Assembly (NCBI GenBank): GCA_038326615.1
Contig: JBBQKF010000002.1
Location: forward strand, 1 to 64,000
DNA from: JBBQKF01 sp038326615
Lineage (GTDB): Bacteria; Bacillota; Clostridia; Saccharofermentanales; UBA5734
Direction: 5' to 3'
Length of the DNA stretch: 64,000 nucleotides
Part shown: piece by piece, positions 26,750 through 35,597 of the stretch
Layout of the letters: the number at the start of each line of letters is the position of its first letter
Numbering within the stretch: position 1 is the first letter of the stretch
The notes under the pieces: generated by a model
What the model saw: only the letters and a program-made list of their open reading frames with translations
What the model was told of the DNA's origin: nothing
The model's database searches: none
Program-made: the position numbers and the translations under genes

Positions 26750-27065
26750 AAATTTCCTCCTTGATTTATATTGTTAAAAATGGTTATTATTAGTTTGATA
26801 AAACCTACATCACTAGTATATATCAATAAACCAGTTGAATCAACTATTCCTGCATAATTGATTAAGTTAAATTGAGTTCTTGATTTCGTAATTTGTGTTT
26901 AATTGATTATTATTATCTTAAAAATTTATGAAGGAGATTAGGAATTATAGAAGACATGTAGAGGTAAATAGTGATGGAAGAATTCAGGAGAAATTAAACT
27001 CCCGGTTATTTAAATAAAGTAAAATAATCAAATGCAATTACATATTCTTACTTAATCTTGATAAA
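26750..27065. other. Gene-free spacer between reverse-strand genes
   Basis: This 316-bp stretch presumably carries the promoter of the LiaF-like gene on the reverse strand. I see no reading frame with a ribosome binding site, no repeat array, and no clear hairpin followed by a T-run. Confidence 0.5.
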
Positions 27066-28202
27066 TTATTTGCCAGGTTTTTCCACTAAGTATTTCCAAT
27101 AACGTTTTGGCATATTGCCACTTTGAAGCTTAGGATTAATACGTTCAGGAATTGCGAGAACTTTAAAATACTTTTGCCATATTGATTCAAATTCGTTATC
27201 AAAAATAAGAGATATTTCGAGCTCTGGGTCATATGGAACAAGATCCCAATTTTCGCCCGGAAAATGCATAACGCATATTTTGCGTTTCTTATCAAGAATA
27301 ATAAAAAACTGATTGGGGAACCGGTCGACGAAATGTTCTGCAATCAAAGGCAATGAACAAGTAATGGGTTCGCATTCCGCGATAAATATCTCGCTTACAG
27401 AAGAAATTGGACTTGTGTACACACTACATTTAGGCTCGTTCAAAATTTTAAGTGGCAAATCAGAATTTATATCTTTACTCAAATCATCTAACATAATGTT
27501 TAGTATACTTCCATGATGTGTTATAGACAAATCGGAATAAATAACTTTACTCAAATCAGCTGACCTATTGTTTTGTTTATTTTCATGATGTGTTTTCGAC
27601 AATTCGGAACTAATTTCTAAACTCAAATCATTGGACCTACTGTTTTGTTTATTTTCATCATGATTTTTTGATAATTCAGAACTTATATTTGCTCGTGACA
27701 ATCCAGAACTAATTTCCTTGCTCAAATCATAGATGTTGTCCTCGATATAATCGCTATGTTTTAAAGATTTCTTGCGAAATCTTAATAAGCCTAAATAGTG
27801 ATGAGATTCTCGAGTAACTTTCTTTGCTGCTCCAACAACTTTCTTGACACAATCAGTATATAGCTGGTCTGCAGGATCTTTTCTTTGCTTGCGGGCCAGT
27901 AAGATATAGTCAAAGATAGCATTTTCAATTCCTTCAATCTCAGAAAGATATGCATGGTATATTGTTTTAGTCATTAATTCTCCGAAATTGTGGTTTATAT
28001 ACTCTCCAAAATCATTAACAATATCGGGAATATTTGATACCGTGTAACAGTCCAGCAAAGGTATGCAGGAATTTTCGCGGACAATGCCATAAAATGGTTT
28101 AGCAGTTTTCAATCCGCACTGTACGACTCTATCATCTCGCATAATAATTGTCACTGCTGAAAGAAATCCTTCAAATGTTCTGTCATACACGTAAAACATC
28201 AA
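27066..28202 (-). CDS. DUF4130 (TIGR03915-type) putative DNA-metabolism protein with repeat insert
   Basis: Family of unknown function always paired with a radical-SAM protein and sometimes fused to uracil-DNA glycosylase. The N-terminal half is YDRTFEGFLSAV...FDYILLARKQRKD...VTRESHHYLGLLRF, and the C-terminal half ends HFVDRFPNQFFIILDKKR...MPKRYWKYLVE; both match. Usual length is about 250. Here residues ~155-275 are an extra low-complexity insert built of imperfect 25-39 residue repeats with cores like LSxEISSELSKxHHENKQN. The start ATG at 28202 overlaps the radical-SAM gene's end by 20 bases, so the two are coupled. Reaction unknown. Confidence 0.85.
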   Translation of the reverse strand: MMFYVYDRTFEGFLSAVTIIMRDDRVVQCGLKTAKPFYGIVRENSCIPLLDCYTVSNIPDIVNDFGEYINHNFGELMTKTIYHAYLSEIEGIENAIFDYILLARKQRKDPADQLYTDCVKKVVGAAKKVTRESHHYLGLLRFRKKSLKHSDYIEDNIYDLSKEISSGLSRANISSELSKNHDENKQNSRSNDLSLEISSELSKTHHENKQNNRSADLSKVIYSDLSITHHGSILNIMLDDLSKDINSDLPLKILNEPKCSVYTSPISSVSEIFIAECEPITCSLPLIAEHFVDRFPNQFFIILDKKRKICVMHFPGENWDLVPYDPELEISLIFDNEFESIWQKYFKVLAIPERINPKLQSGNMPKRYWKYLVEKPGK

Positions 28203-29478
28203 GGTCCTCCAATCTCATCTGTAATGGAGAAATCATTCTCTTGCCCTGGTTATCAATCATTGCGTTATGAATTTCTGCTGCATTAAGTTGTAATGGTGCT
28301 CCATATTTGCCATTGCATGTTATGAAGTAAACCGCTCTTTTCATTACAATTCCGATTTTCTTAGCATCTTCAAGGTTCAGCCCTTGCGTTCTTCTTGCTG
28401 CAATTATTCTTCTTGCCGACAAAACACCTATTCCAGGAACTCGAAGCAATGTTTCATAATCGGCGCGATTAATCTCAACTGGAAAAAGATCAAGATGCTG
28501 CATTGCCCATCCACATTTCGGATCCATTTGCAGACTTAAATCCGGATTTTCTTTAGTTACAAGCTCTCTGGCATCAAAATGGTAAAATCTCAAAAGCCAG
28601 TCAGCCTGGTATAACCTGTGCTCACGAAGAAGCGGGGGAGCACTTGTAACAGCAGGAAGGTTAGGGTGAGTGTTGACGGGAATATATGCAGAATAATAGA
28701 CGCGTTTCATTTCGTATTGTTTATATAAATTCTCAGATAATGTAAGAATATGGTAATCTCTCTCGTTTACGGCGCCAATAATCATCTGGGTGCTTTGGCC
28801 GGCGGGGACAAATTCTGGCGCTTTAAGAAAATTTTTCCTAAAATCCATTAGTTCTGTCTTCTTATCATGAATGAATGCCATCGGTGCAACAATGTCCTGA
28901 GGTTTCTTATCCGGAGCAAGAAGGGAAAGCGCTTTCGATGAACAAAATTCGACATTTACACTTAGTCTGTCTACCAATTGTCCCAAAATTAATATTGATT
29001 CCTGCGAAGCTCCTGGAATTGTCTTGACATGTATATAACCACCAAAGAAAAATTCATTGCGTAAAATGGAAATTGTCTCAATAAGAAGCTGCATTGTGTG
29101 ATCAGGGGATTTAACAACACCTGAGCTTAAAAACAATCCTTCAATATAGTTGCGTTTGTAAAATTCAATTGTCAGACTTGCGAGCTCCCTCGGTGTAAAA
29201 GCAGCCTTCGGATTGTCGTTATCTCTTCTGTTCATGCAATAAGAACAGTTGTATTCGCAGTGATTGGTTAAAAGGACCTTAAGCAACGAAACGCATCGTC
29301 CGTCATCAGTCCATGAATGGCATATTCCTCCTGTTGAAGTATTACCTAAAATTGCAGATGCACTGCTTCCTCCTTTTGAGGAAGCTTGTCTTGTAGTTCT
29401 CGCAGAGCCGCTTGAAGAGCAGGAAACATCATACTTTGCGGCTTCTCCTAATATTGCAAGTTTCTCTGATACATTCAA
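28183..29478 (-). CDS. Putative DNA modification/repair radical SAM protein (TIGR03916 family)
   Basis: Radical-SAM enzyme with CEYNCSYC (Cys74, Cys78, Cys81), preceded by the family N terminus EKLAILGEAAKYDVSCSSSG. Near its end is a helix-hairpin-helix (LLRVPGIGVLSARRIIAAR), a non-specific DNA-binding element. It is partnered with the DUF4130 protein. I place the start at TTG 29478, with GGAGGGG at 29486-29492 on the reverse strand, giving 431 residues. The longer frame to 29547 adds residues absent from the family. The pairing and HhH suggest chemistry on DNA bases, but the substrate has not been established for the family. The sequence shows no truncation. Confidence 0.88.
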   Translation of the reverse strand: MNVSEKLAILGEAAKYDVSCSSSGSARTTRQASSKGGSSASAILGNTSTGGICHSWTDDGRCVSLLKVLLTNHCEYNCSYCMNRRDNDNPKAAFTPRELASLTIEFYKRNYIEGLFLSSGVVKSPDHTMQLLIETISILRNEFFFGGYIHVKTIPGASQESILILGQLVDRLSVNVEFCSSKALSLLAPDKKPQDIVAPMAFIHDKKTELMDFRKNFLKAPEFVPAGQSTQMIIGAVNERDYHILTLSENLYKQYEMKRVYYSAYIPVNTHPNLPAVTSAPPLLREHRLYQADWLLRFYHFDARELVTKENPDLSLQMDPKCGWAMQHLDLFPVEINRADYETLLRVPGIGVLSARRIIAARRTQGLNLEDAKKIGIVMKRAVYFITCNGKYGAPLQLNAAEIHNAMIDNQGKRMISPLQMRLEDLDVLRV

Positions 29479-29906
29479 GCGAAATCCCCTCCAGTTCTTA
29501 AATTGTTTACCTATGTTAATTGTAATCGATTTATTAGATAATGTCAAACAAATGTTCGATTTAGTGTCACTTTTTTATTCCTAAATAATGTTTTCACTCA
29601 AGTTTATTTATTTTTTTCGCTTGATTAAAAATATTTGTTAAGTTATTTGTTTTTATTTTTAGTAGTAAAAAACCAATTAATGTTAATAATATGAATTGTT
29701 GTAAGGTACGGGTGGCAGTAGTTAGTAATATATTGTTGCCATATATTGTCAAAATTATCTATTTATACTGAGTAAACGCTATAGTCTTGTTAACAAATTT
29801 TAATGATTTCTGAAAAAATTGCTTAAATACTAATTTTGCTATACTAATTTTACCGGATTTATTGTATAATTAGCTTGAAAGCAAGATTTATGGGGGAGCG
29901 ATGATA
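29479..29906. other. Divergent intergenic region between the radical-SAM gene and tmk
   Basis: About 430 bp of A+T-rich DNA between divergent genes, so it must hold both promoters. For tmk a TATAAT lies at 29865-29870, about 30 bases before the ribosome binding site. I cannot assign a convincing -35 box. No reading frame with a ribosome binding site and no repeat array is seen. Confidence 0.5.
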
Positions 29907-30527
29907 ATGAAGGGATTTTTTATAACCTTTGAAGGGATTGATGGATGTGGGAAATCCACACAGATTGATCTATTTTATCAACGGCTTATTTCTGGAGGCT
30001 ATTCGGTACTTTTACTAAGAGAACCGGGTGGCACAATAATCAGTGAAGAAATCCGAAAGATTTTACTGGACAAAAAGAATACGAAGATGTGTAGCGAGAC
30101 CGAATTACTTTTGTTTGAAGCTGCAAGAGCTCAGATTGTTAATGAAGTAATAAATCCTGCTATAGATGAAGGTAAGATTGTTATTTGTGATCGTTTCATT
30201 GATTCCTCAGTTGCATATCAAGGATTTGGTCGTGCAATTGGCAGAAGAATTGTAGACATGCTAAATGATTACGCAGTTGGCAATACAAGACCTGGAATTA
30301 CATATTTGTTTGATATCGATCCTTTAGTTGCGTCTTCAAGATTATCTTTTCGCACTCAGGCAAGAGACAGACTTGACGACGAAAGCACAAGTTTTATGAC
30401 TCGCGCCAGAGAAGGATATTTAGAGATTGCAAAAGAAGAACCGTCGAGATTTAAGGTGTTAAACGCAGAAAATTCCATCGAGGAACTTTCGCGTGATATA
30501 TACAGAATTTTTAAGGAGGTAAGATAA
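29907..30527 (+). CDS. tmk: Thymidylate kinase
   Basis: Phosphorylates dTMP to dTDP. It has the P-loop FEGIDGCGKST near the N terminus, REPGG, the DRFIDSSVAYQG substrate block and the lid region with FRTQARDRLDDE. I use ATG 29907, eight bases after GGGGGAG; the ATG at 29901 would be only two bases from it. At 206 residues it is normal. The tmk-darA-holB-ricT order that follows is the standard Bacillota arrangement. Spacing to the next gene is one base with a strong AAGGAGG at the end of tmk. Confidence 0.96.
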   Translation: MKGFFITFEGIDGCGKSTQIDLFYQRLISGGYSVLLLREPGGTIISEEIRKILLDKKNTKMCSETELLLFEAARAQIVNEVINPAIDEGKIVICDRFIDSSVAYQGFGRAIGRRIVDMLNDYAVGNTRPGITYLFDIDPLVASSRLSFRTQARDRLDDESTSFMTRAREGYLEIAKEEPSRFKVLNAENSIEELSRDIYRIFKEVR

Positions 30528-30528
30528 T

Positions 30529-30858
30529 ATGAAACTAATATATGCGATCGTCAATGATGAGGACAATCCGAGATTGATGGCTGAACTGAACAAGAACGGG
30601 TATCGTGTAACAAAGCTTAATTCAACAGGAGGGTTTCTTCGTTCAGGAAACACGACATTAATGATCGTTGTTGATGATGATAAGCTTGATGAAGTTCTTG
30701 ATATTATACGTAAATTTTCAAGTAGTCGCAAAGCTGCCATCAATACGAATGTTACACCTGCTGCAATCGGTGGAGCATACATTCCGTATCCCGTTGAAGT
30801 TATGGTCGGTGGAGCAACAGTGTTTGTATTGAATGTTGAACACTTCGAAAAAATGTAA
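30529..30858 (+). CDS. darA: Cyclic di-AMP-binding PII-like receptor (DarA/PstA, YaaQ)
   Basis: Trimeric PII-like protein that binds c-di-AMP; its downstream partner is not settled. The sequence matches through its full 109 residues: KLIYAIVNDEDNPRLMAEL, the ligand-binding TKLNSTGGFLRSGNTTLMI, and IGGAYIPYPVEVMVGGATVF. The start has AAGGAGG eight bases upstream. Its stop overlaps the holB start (TAATG). Position between tmk and holB is conserved from Bacillus through Clostridia. Confidence 0.93.
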   Translation: MKLIYAIVNDEDNPRLMAELNKNGYRVTKLNSTGGFLRSGNTTLMIVVDDDKLDEVLDIIRKFSSSRKAAINTNVTPAAIGGAYIPYPVEVMVGGATVFVLNVEHFEKM

Positions 30859-31868
30859 TGATTGGTTTTGATTCCCTAATTGGTCAGAATTTATTGAAAG
30901 CACGCCTCGGAAAAGCGATAAATGAGCTTCCGGGGCACGCTTTTGTTTTTGTTGGTCCAGATGGAATCGGAAAGACTTCTTTTGCAAGACAATTTGCGAT
31001 GGGATTATTGTGTTTTAACCCAGGCCCAAATGGAGGATGTGGTGTTTGCCCTAGTTGCAAATATTTTATTCAAGGGTCTCATCCTGATTATAAAGAGCTG
31101 TTACTTAAGGAAAAAGAAAAAACAATAAAAACGGATGTTATTCGTAAAGTTGTTTGCGGAGATATTCTTATGTTACCGCAGATTTCAAAGCGTAAAGTAT
31201 ATTTTATCGACGCAGATGATATCAACGAACAAGGACAGAATGCTTTACTTAAAACGCTTGAAGAGCCACCTGAATATGCAGTTATAATTTTGGCTGTTTT
31301 AGCAGCACAAAACTTGCTTGCTACAATACTTTCGAGAGTTATACATGTTCAATTTCAAAGAAATACGACGCAGGAAATTGTAGAAATTCTAAAAAACCAT
31401 GAAGCAGGTGCAGATAAGCCGTATAACTTTATTGCAAAATTTGCCGACGGGATTCCTGGTGTTGCATTACAGTTTTTAGAAAATGACCAGTTTCCCCAAT
31501 TTCGCGAAGATATAATAAACAAAATGGTTTTATTACCAAATGCATCTAGAAGCGAGCTTTTGATTGATTATTTTACATATTTTGATTCTAACAAGCAACA
31601 AGTTGAGATTTTGCTAGATATTATGAACACATGGATCAGAGATTTGATAGTTTACCGGACATGTAAAGATAGTGCCGAGTTTATAAATGATGATAAGCGC
31701 GAAGAAATGAAGAAAGTCTGTCCATTGGGTGAAAACTCGATAACAGCATTGGCAAATGCCGATAAAATTATTCATGCTGCTCGCAGAGGAATTGAATTGA
31801 ATGCTAGTTTTGAAAACTGCATTTGTTCGATGTTGTTACAGTTAAGGAAGGAGCTTAAAAATGCCTAA
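30858..31868 (+). CDS. holB: DNA polymerase III delta-prime subunit
   Basis: Clamp-loader subunit that helps open the beta clamp. It has a P-loop GPDGIGKTSFARQFA, a zinc-binding cysteine group CGVCPSCKYFIQGSHPD and the ALLKTLEEPPEYAVIIL sensor region typical of the gamma/delta-prime AAA+ fold. It has 336 residues. There is no separate ribosome binding site, and the ATG overlaps the preceding stop (TAATG), so translation depends on darA. It ends inside the ricT start, overlapping by eight bases. Confidence 0.93.
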   Translation: MIGFDSLIGQNLLKARLGKAINELPGHAFVFVGPDGIGKTSFARQFAMGLLCFNPGPNGGCGVCPSCKYFIQGSHPDYKELLLKEKEKTIKTDVIRKVVCGDILMLPQISKRKVYFIDADDINEQGQNALLKTLEEPPEYAVIILAVLAAQNLLATILSRVIHVQFQRNTTQEIVEILKNHEAGADKPYNFIAKFADGIPGVALQFLENDQFPQFREDIINKMVLLPNASRSELLIDYFTYFDSNKQQVEILLDIMNTWIRDLIVYRTCKDSAEFINDDKREEMKKVCPLGENSITALANADKIIHAARRGIELNASFENCICSMLLQLRKELKNA

Positions 31869-32796
31869 AGTAGTTGGTATACGTTTTAGAGAAGCTGGGA
31901 AATCATATCATTTTGACCCGCTCGATTATAACCTTCATCAAAGTGATGTTGTTATAGTTGAAACTGTCAAAGGTATTGAGATTGGTACGGTTTCTGACGA
32001 GATTATAGAAATGCCTGAAGAAATGCTTCATGCGCCGCTTAAACCTATTATGCGAATTGCGCAGGATGCTGATCTGATTAAGGCAAAAGAGAATAAAATA
32101 AAAGAAAAAGAGGCTTTTGCAATTTGTGCTGAGAAAATTATTTCTCGCGAACTTGAAATGAGTCTTGTTGACGTTGAGTATTCTTTTGACGGAACTAAAA
32201 TAATATTTTATTTTACGGCTGACGGAAGAATTGATTTCCGTGAACTTGTCAAAGACCTTGCGTCTGTGTTCAGAATGAGAATTGAATTAAGACAAATAGG
32301 CGTTCGTGATGAAGCTCGAATGGTTGGGGGACTTGGAATTTGCGGTAGAGAACTCTGCTGTTGTTCATTCCTTAATGATTTTGTGCCAGTTTCAATTAAA
32401 ATGGCTAAGGAACAGGGCCTTTCAATGAATCCCACAAAGATTTCCGGAGCTTGTGGAAGACTTATGTGCTGCTTAAAATATGAGCAGGAAGCTTATGAAG
32501 ACGCTCATTCGAGAATTCCTAAACTTGGCACTGTTGTTATTACTAAAGAGGGACAAGGTGTTGTTGAAAACCTCAATCTTCTTCGTGAAACTGTTACTGT
32601 AAGGCTTGATCGCGGCGGCGAAGCTGACCTTGTTGTATTTAAAGCTGAAGACATAAAATTCACTAAACCTGCTGGAAATAAAGAAGCCTGTGGAGGAAAA
32701 TGTGGTGGCGGTGGCAAATGTGCTGGTAAACATCAATCAAAAGGTGAATCCGTGAATGATTCTGATATGGCTGATATGGCAAATTTAACTGAATAG
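31861..32796 (+). CDS. ricT: PSP1-domain protein RicT (YaaT)
   Basis: Part of the Fe-S-containing RicAFT complex that in Bacillus assists RNase Y processing of transcripts and development. It starts MPKVVGIRFREAGKSYHF and continues with the PSP1 core (VGGLGICGRELCCCSFL and SGACGRLMCCLKYEQ) with conserved cysteines that could hold the cluster. A further Gly-Lys-Cys-rich tail (GGKCGGGGKCAGKH) is unusual and adds three cysteines. A strong AAGGAAGGAG precedes the ATG inside the holB end. RicA and RicF partners are not in this window. Confidence 0.92.
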   Translation: MPKVVGIRFREAGKSYHFDPLDYNLHQSDVVIVETVKGIEIGTVSDEIIEMPEEMLHAPLKPIMRIAQDADLIKAKENKIKEKEAFAICAEKIISRELEMSLVDVEYSFDGTKIIFYFTADGRIDFRELVKDLASVFRMRIELRQIGVRDEARMVGGLGICGRELCCCSFLNDFVPVSIKMAKEQGLSMNPTKISGACGRLMCCLKYEQEAYEDAHSRIPKLGTVVITKEGQGVVENLNLLRETVTVRLDRGGEADLVVFKAEDIKFTKPAGNKEACGGKCGGGGKCAGKHQSKGESVNDSDMADMANLTE

Positions 32797-33044
32797 AGAT
32801 TTAGTAGACATTACAGAATAGTATTTATCAGGCATTAAAGAACAAATATTTATTAGACTTTATAAAACAAATATTTGGCAGACGATATAGAATCGATATT
32901 TTTCAGACATTATAGAATTTAAATGTGGATGGAGAAATCATTTTCTAAAAACAGAAATTATAGCAAAAATGAAATCGACAAGCGTTAAACTTGAAGTAAT
33001 TTTATTTTCGTGGTAAAATATCAAGCGAATAGGAGGTGTTTATT

Positions 33045-33215
33045 ATGGCTTATAGAATATCTGATGCATGTATTTCTTGTGGATCATGCGAAGGCGAATG
33101 TCCAGTATCAGCAATTTCAGCCGGTGACGGAATTTATGTAATTGATGAAGCTACCTGTATTGACTGTGGTGCATGTGAATCATCATGTCCAGTTGATGCA
33201 ATCAAGCCTGTTTAA
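33045..33215 (+). CDS. Small 2[4Fe-4S] ferredoxin
   Basis: A 56-residue electron carrier of clostridial type: MAYRISDACISCGSCEGECP then CIDCGACESSCPVDAIKPV. Two CxxCxxCxxxCP motifs hold two 4Fe-4S clusters with the usual spacing. A perfect AGGAGGTG lies nine bases before the ATG, and a terminator follows 29 bases after the stop, so it is a monocistronic gene. Low-potential ferredoxins of this type serve anaerobic metabolism (pyruvate oxidation, hydrogenase). This supports an anaerobe. Confidence 0.96.
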   Translation: MAYRISDACISCGSCEGECPVSAISAGDGIYVIDEATCIDCGACESSCPVDAIKPV

Positions 33216-33243
33216 TTTATAGTTGAATTAGATTTCATAATGA

Positions 33244-33275
33244 GGAGAAAGGCGTCAACAGTTTTTCTCCTTTTT
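33244..33275 (+). terminator. Rho-independent terminator after the ferredoxin gene
   Basis: GGAGAAA (33244-33250) pairs with TTTCTCC (33264-33270) and five T follow. The loop is fairly large (13 bases). Position just after the ferredoxin stop supports the call. Confidence 0.7.
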
Positions 33276-33415
33276 GTGTTCTTGCAGGGTATAAAAATTA
33301 ATTATAAATGACTATTAGAAATTTTCAGCAAATAGTAGCAGTATCATTATCATTATCATTACTAAAACCAGTATTAGTATTAATAGAAGCAGAATTTGAG
33401 TGAAAAATAAGAATT

Positions 33416-33581
33416 GGTTCGGGTGTCAAAAGGATCAAAGCAGTGATAGGTGATAAATGTTGATGAAATCGCCAAATATTGGCAATTATAAGCAATCTGG
33501 CATTTGAAATCTTCTTAAGTCATCGTCGAGCAAAATCTGACTAATTACAATAAATAAAAATCATGCTTTTACACCCGAACC
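33416..33581. mobile_element. MITE-like element, copy A
   Basis: 166 bp. It starts GGTTCGGGTGTCAAAAG and ends in its inverted copy (CTTTTACACCCGAACC, one base lost). It is flanked by the 6-bp direct repeat AGAATT (33410-33415 and 33582-33587). The inner part from GATGAAATCGCC to the end is nearly the same as copies B and D. The 5' inner part (about 35 bases) differs. It has no coding capacity, so any transposition needs a transposase in trans. Confidence 0.9.
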
Positions 33582-33654
33582 AGAATTAGAATAAAAAAGC
33601 AGAAAAAGAATATACGAATCGAATAAGAAGAAGAAAATAAGAAACAAGAAGTAT

Positions 33655-33735
33655 AATAAGAAGAATAGTAGGAAGAATAATAGGAATAACAAGAAGAATA
33701 ATAGGAAAAATAATAGGAAGAATAATAGGAAGATA
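33655..33735. repeat. Purine-rich imperfect tandem repeat
   Basis: Degenerate copies of AAGAATAATAGGAAG and related 9-18 bp strings fill this segment just before the TrmN6-like gene. On the reverse strand this reads as a run of Phe/Leu codons, which is not a real gene. Confidence 0.75.
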
Positions 33736-33787
33736 TGAAATAATAGCAAAGAATTGGTGTGTATCTAGGAGAGGATTTTAGTAGAGA

Positions 33788-34597
33788 ATGTTTTTGTTGA
33801 AAAGTGATGAGACAATTGAAGATTTGCAGTTAAATGGACTTCGCATGATTCAAAAGAAGGATGGTTTTCGGTTTGGAGAAGATTCAGTTTTAATTGCAAA
33901 TTTTGTCGCAGGAATATTTGCAAAAACAGGAAATGCCAGCAGAACGATACTTGATTTAGGCTGTAATTGTGGTAGTATTTCTTTAATCTTATCAGCAAAA
34001 GTAGCTGGTTCCAAAATCACCGGCGTTGAAATAACTAAAACTGCAGCGAACATTTTCAACAGAAATATCGAACTAAACAATCTTAAAGACAAAATCATTT
34101 GCATAGAATCTAATTGGAACCATTTGCGCGATTTTTATTCGCCAAGCCAGGTGGATTGTATAGTTTCTAATCCGCCATATGCAATTCCCGATTTAAATAC
34201 AAAAAAAGATATCACTGATATTAGGATTGCCAGAGAAGAAATAGCTTCTTCCCTCGATCAACTTCTCGAGATTAGTTCGTATTTGCTTAAACCGAATGGC
34301 AAAATCTTTTTGATTTTGAGAGCAAGCAGAATGATTGACGTTATCGAAGGTCTTAGGAAACATAGACTAGAACCGCGCAAACTTAGGATTATTGTTCCTT
34401 TTGCAGATAAAGCGCCGACTGCGTTTTTGGTAATGGCTCAAAAACATGGTAAATCAGGTGGATTTGTATTTGAGAAGCCTCTCGTGTTGTTTGATAGTCC
34501 GACCGTTTACACGAAAGAAGTTGCCGATATGTATGGAAAATATCCACCGCTTTCAAATGAAGAACTTTATAAGGATATTATTCGCTTGGAGTCTTGA
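33788..34597 (+). CDS. tRNA/DNA adenine-N6 methyltransferase, TrmN6 (YabB) family
   Basis: A class I SAM-dependent methyltransferase of 269 residues with DLGCNCGSISLILS (motif I) and the N6-adenine catalytic motif NPPY (VSNPPYAIPD). It matches the YabB/TrmN6 group, which in E. coli methylates A37 of tRNA-Val; the exact target here is inferred. Gene order with rsmI downstream parallels yabB-yazA-rsmI in Bacillus, although here an RluF-like gene takes the middle place and the GIY-YIG gene is missing. Start ATG 33788 is preceded by AGGAGAGG, somewhat far (about 12 bases). Confidence 0.88.
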   Translation: MFLLKSDETIEDLQLNGLRMIQKKDGFRFGEDSVLIANFVAGIFAKTGNASRTILDLGCNCGSISLILSAKVAGSKITGVEITKTAANIFNRNIELNNLKDKIICIESNWNHLRDFYSPSQVDCIVSNPPYAIPDLNTKKDITDIRIAREEIASSLDQLLEISSYLLKPNGKIFLILRASRMIDVIEGLRKHRLEPRKLRIIVPFADKAPTAFLVMAQKHGKSGGFVFEKPLVLFDSPTVYTKEVADMYGKYPPLSNEELYKDIIRLES

Positions 34598-34690
34598 TGA
34601 TGCGGTATTATAATATAAATAATTATTCTGATAAATTCAGAAGTGGGAAGGAAAATGATTAAGGTTTATTCATATATGTAAATTTTAATC

Positions 34691-35539
34691 ATGGAAAACA
34701 AAATGAAGTATGTAAGAAATTCAATTGTTGGTCACGATGAATCAACGACAGGAACCCGAATCAATAAATTTTTGAGTGAAGCGGGCTTTTGTTCCCGTAG
34801 AGAAGCTGACAGACTAGTTGGAGAAGGGAAAGTTCTGATTGATGGAAGAATCGCACTAATGGGTGAAAAGATTTTTCCGAACCAAAAAGTTGAAGTAGAA
34901 AATCAGGTGATTTCTCTTGAAGAGGAACTGGTTTATATCGCCTATAACAAGCCGTCAGGAGTTACTTGTACGACTGACAGATCGGTATACCGAAATATTA
35001 TCGAGGCAGTAAAGCATCCGATGAGAGTTTTCCCAATAGGCCGTCTCGATAAACTTTCGACAGGGCTTATTTTTCTTACAAATGACGGCGAGATCGTTAA
35101 CAAAATCCTTCGTGCAGGGAACAACCACGAAAAAGAATATTTAGTGACCGTTGATAAGCCGATTGATGAATCTTTTGTTGAAGAAATGAGCAACGGGATT
35201 CCTGTACTTAATACAATTACGAAAAAGTGCTTTGTAAAAAAGGAAACTGAGACAATGTTCAGAATAATTCTTACGCAAGGCCTAAATCGTCAGATTCGCA
35301 GAATGTGCGAATTTCTCGGATACGAAGTAACTAGTCTTGAGCGTATTCGAATAATGAATGTTGCTCTTGGAAATCTTAAGCCTGGAAAGTGGAAAAACCT
35401 TACACCAAAGGAGCTTTCTGAGATAAATAGGCTGATACGTGATTCGAAAAAGACATCATTTGCAGATGCGCATTCAGATAACGAATTGGCTGATGACCAT
35501 TCTGATGCCGATAGTGACACTGACGGTGAAGACCAATAA
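34691..35539 (+). CDS. rluF: 23S rRNA pseudouridine synthase, RluF-like
   Basis: An RsuA/RluB/RluE/RluF family enzyme with an N-terminal S4 RNA-binding domain (RINKFLSEAGFCSRREADR) and a catalytic domain with the active Asp in PIGRLDKLSTGLIFLTNDG. The region ILRAGNNHEKEYLVTVDKPI and the GLNRQIRRMCEFLGYEV block are strikingly like E. coli RluF, which modifies U2604 (and U35 of tRNA-Tyr). I therefore call it RluF rather than RluB. A C-terminal acidic tail rich in Asp/His/Ser (HSDNELADDHSDADSD) is extra. The start is uncertain: ATG 34691 has no clear site, while ATG 34703 has GGAA six bases upstream. Confidence 0.88.
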   Translation: MENKMKYVRNSIVGHDESTTGTRINKFLSEAGFCSRREADRLVGEGKVLIDGRIALMGEKIFPNQKVEVENQVISLEEELVYIAYNKPSGVTCTTDRSVYRNIIEAVKHPMRVFPIGRLDKLSTGLIFLTNDGEIVNKILRAGNNHEKEYLVTVDKPIDESFVEEMSNGIPVLNTITKKCFVKKETETMFRIILTQGLNRQIRRMCEFLGYEVTSLERIRIMNVALGNLKPGKWKNLTPKELSEINRLIRDSKKTSFADAHSDNELADDHSDADSDTDGEDQ

Positions 35540-35597
35540 AAACTTTTTTGAGAGCGCTGAGATTTCTAATTATGATGGAATAGTGAGGATTCGATAA

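Larger units (their letters stand above)
33276..33787. other. Gene-free stretch with MITE copy A and A/G-rich repeats
   Basis: About 510 bp without a gene. It contains TATCAT/ATTATC short repeats near 33345-33360, the mobile element at 33416-33581 and then a purine-rich stretch (about 33620-33735) made of degenerate AAGAATAATAGGAAG units. No frame with a ribosome binding site except the following gene (AGGAGAGG at about 33768). Confidence 0.8.

Noticed and set aside
33416..33581. tRNA-like or ncRNA gene suggested by GGTTCGGG
   Set aside because: The sequence is a terminal inverted repeat of a multi-copy element with target duplications; no cloverleaf folds.
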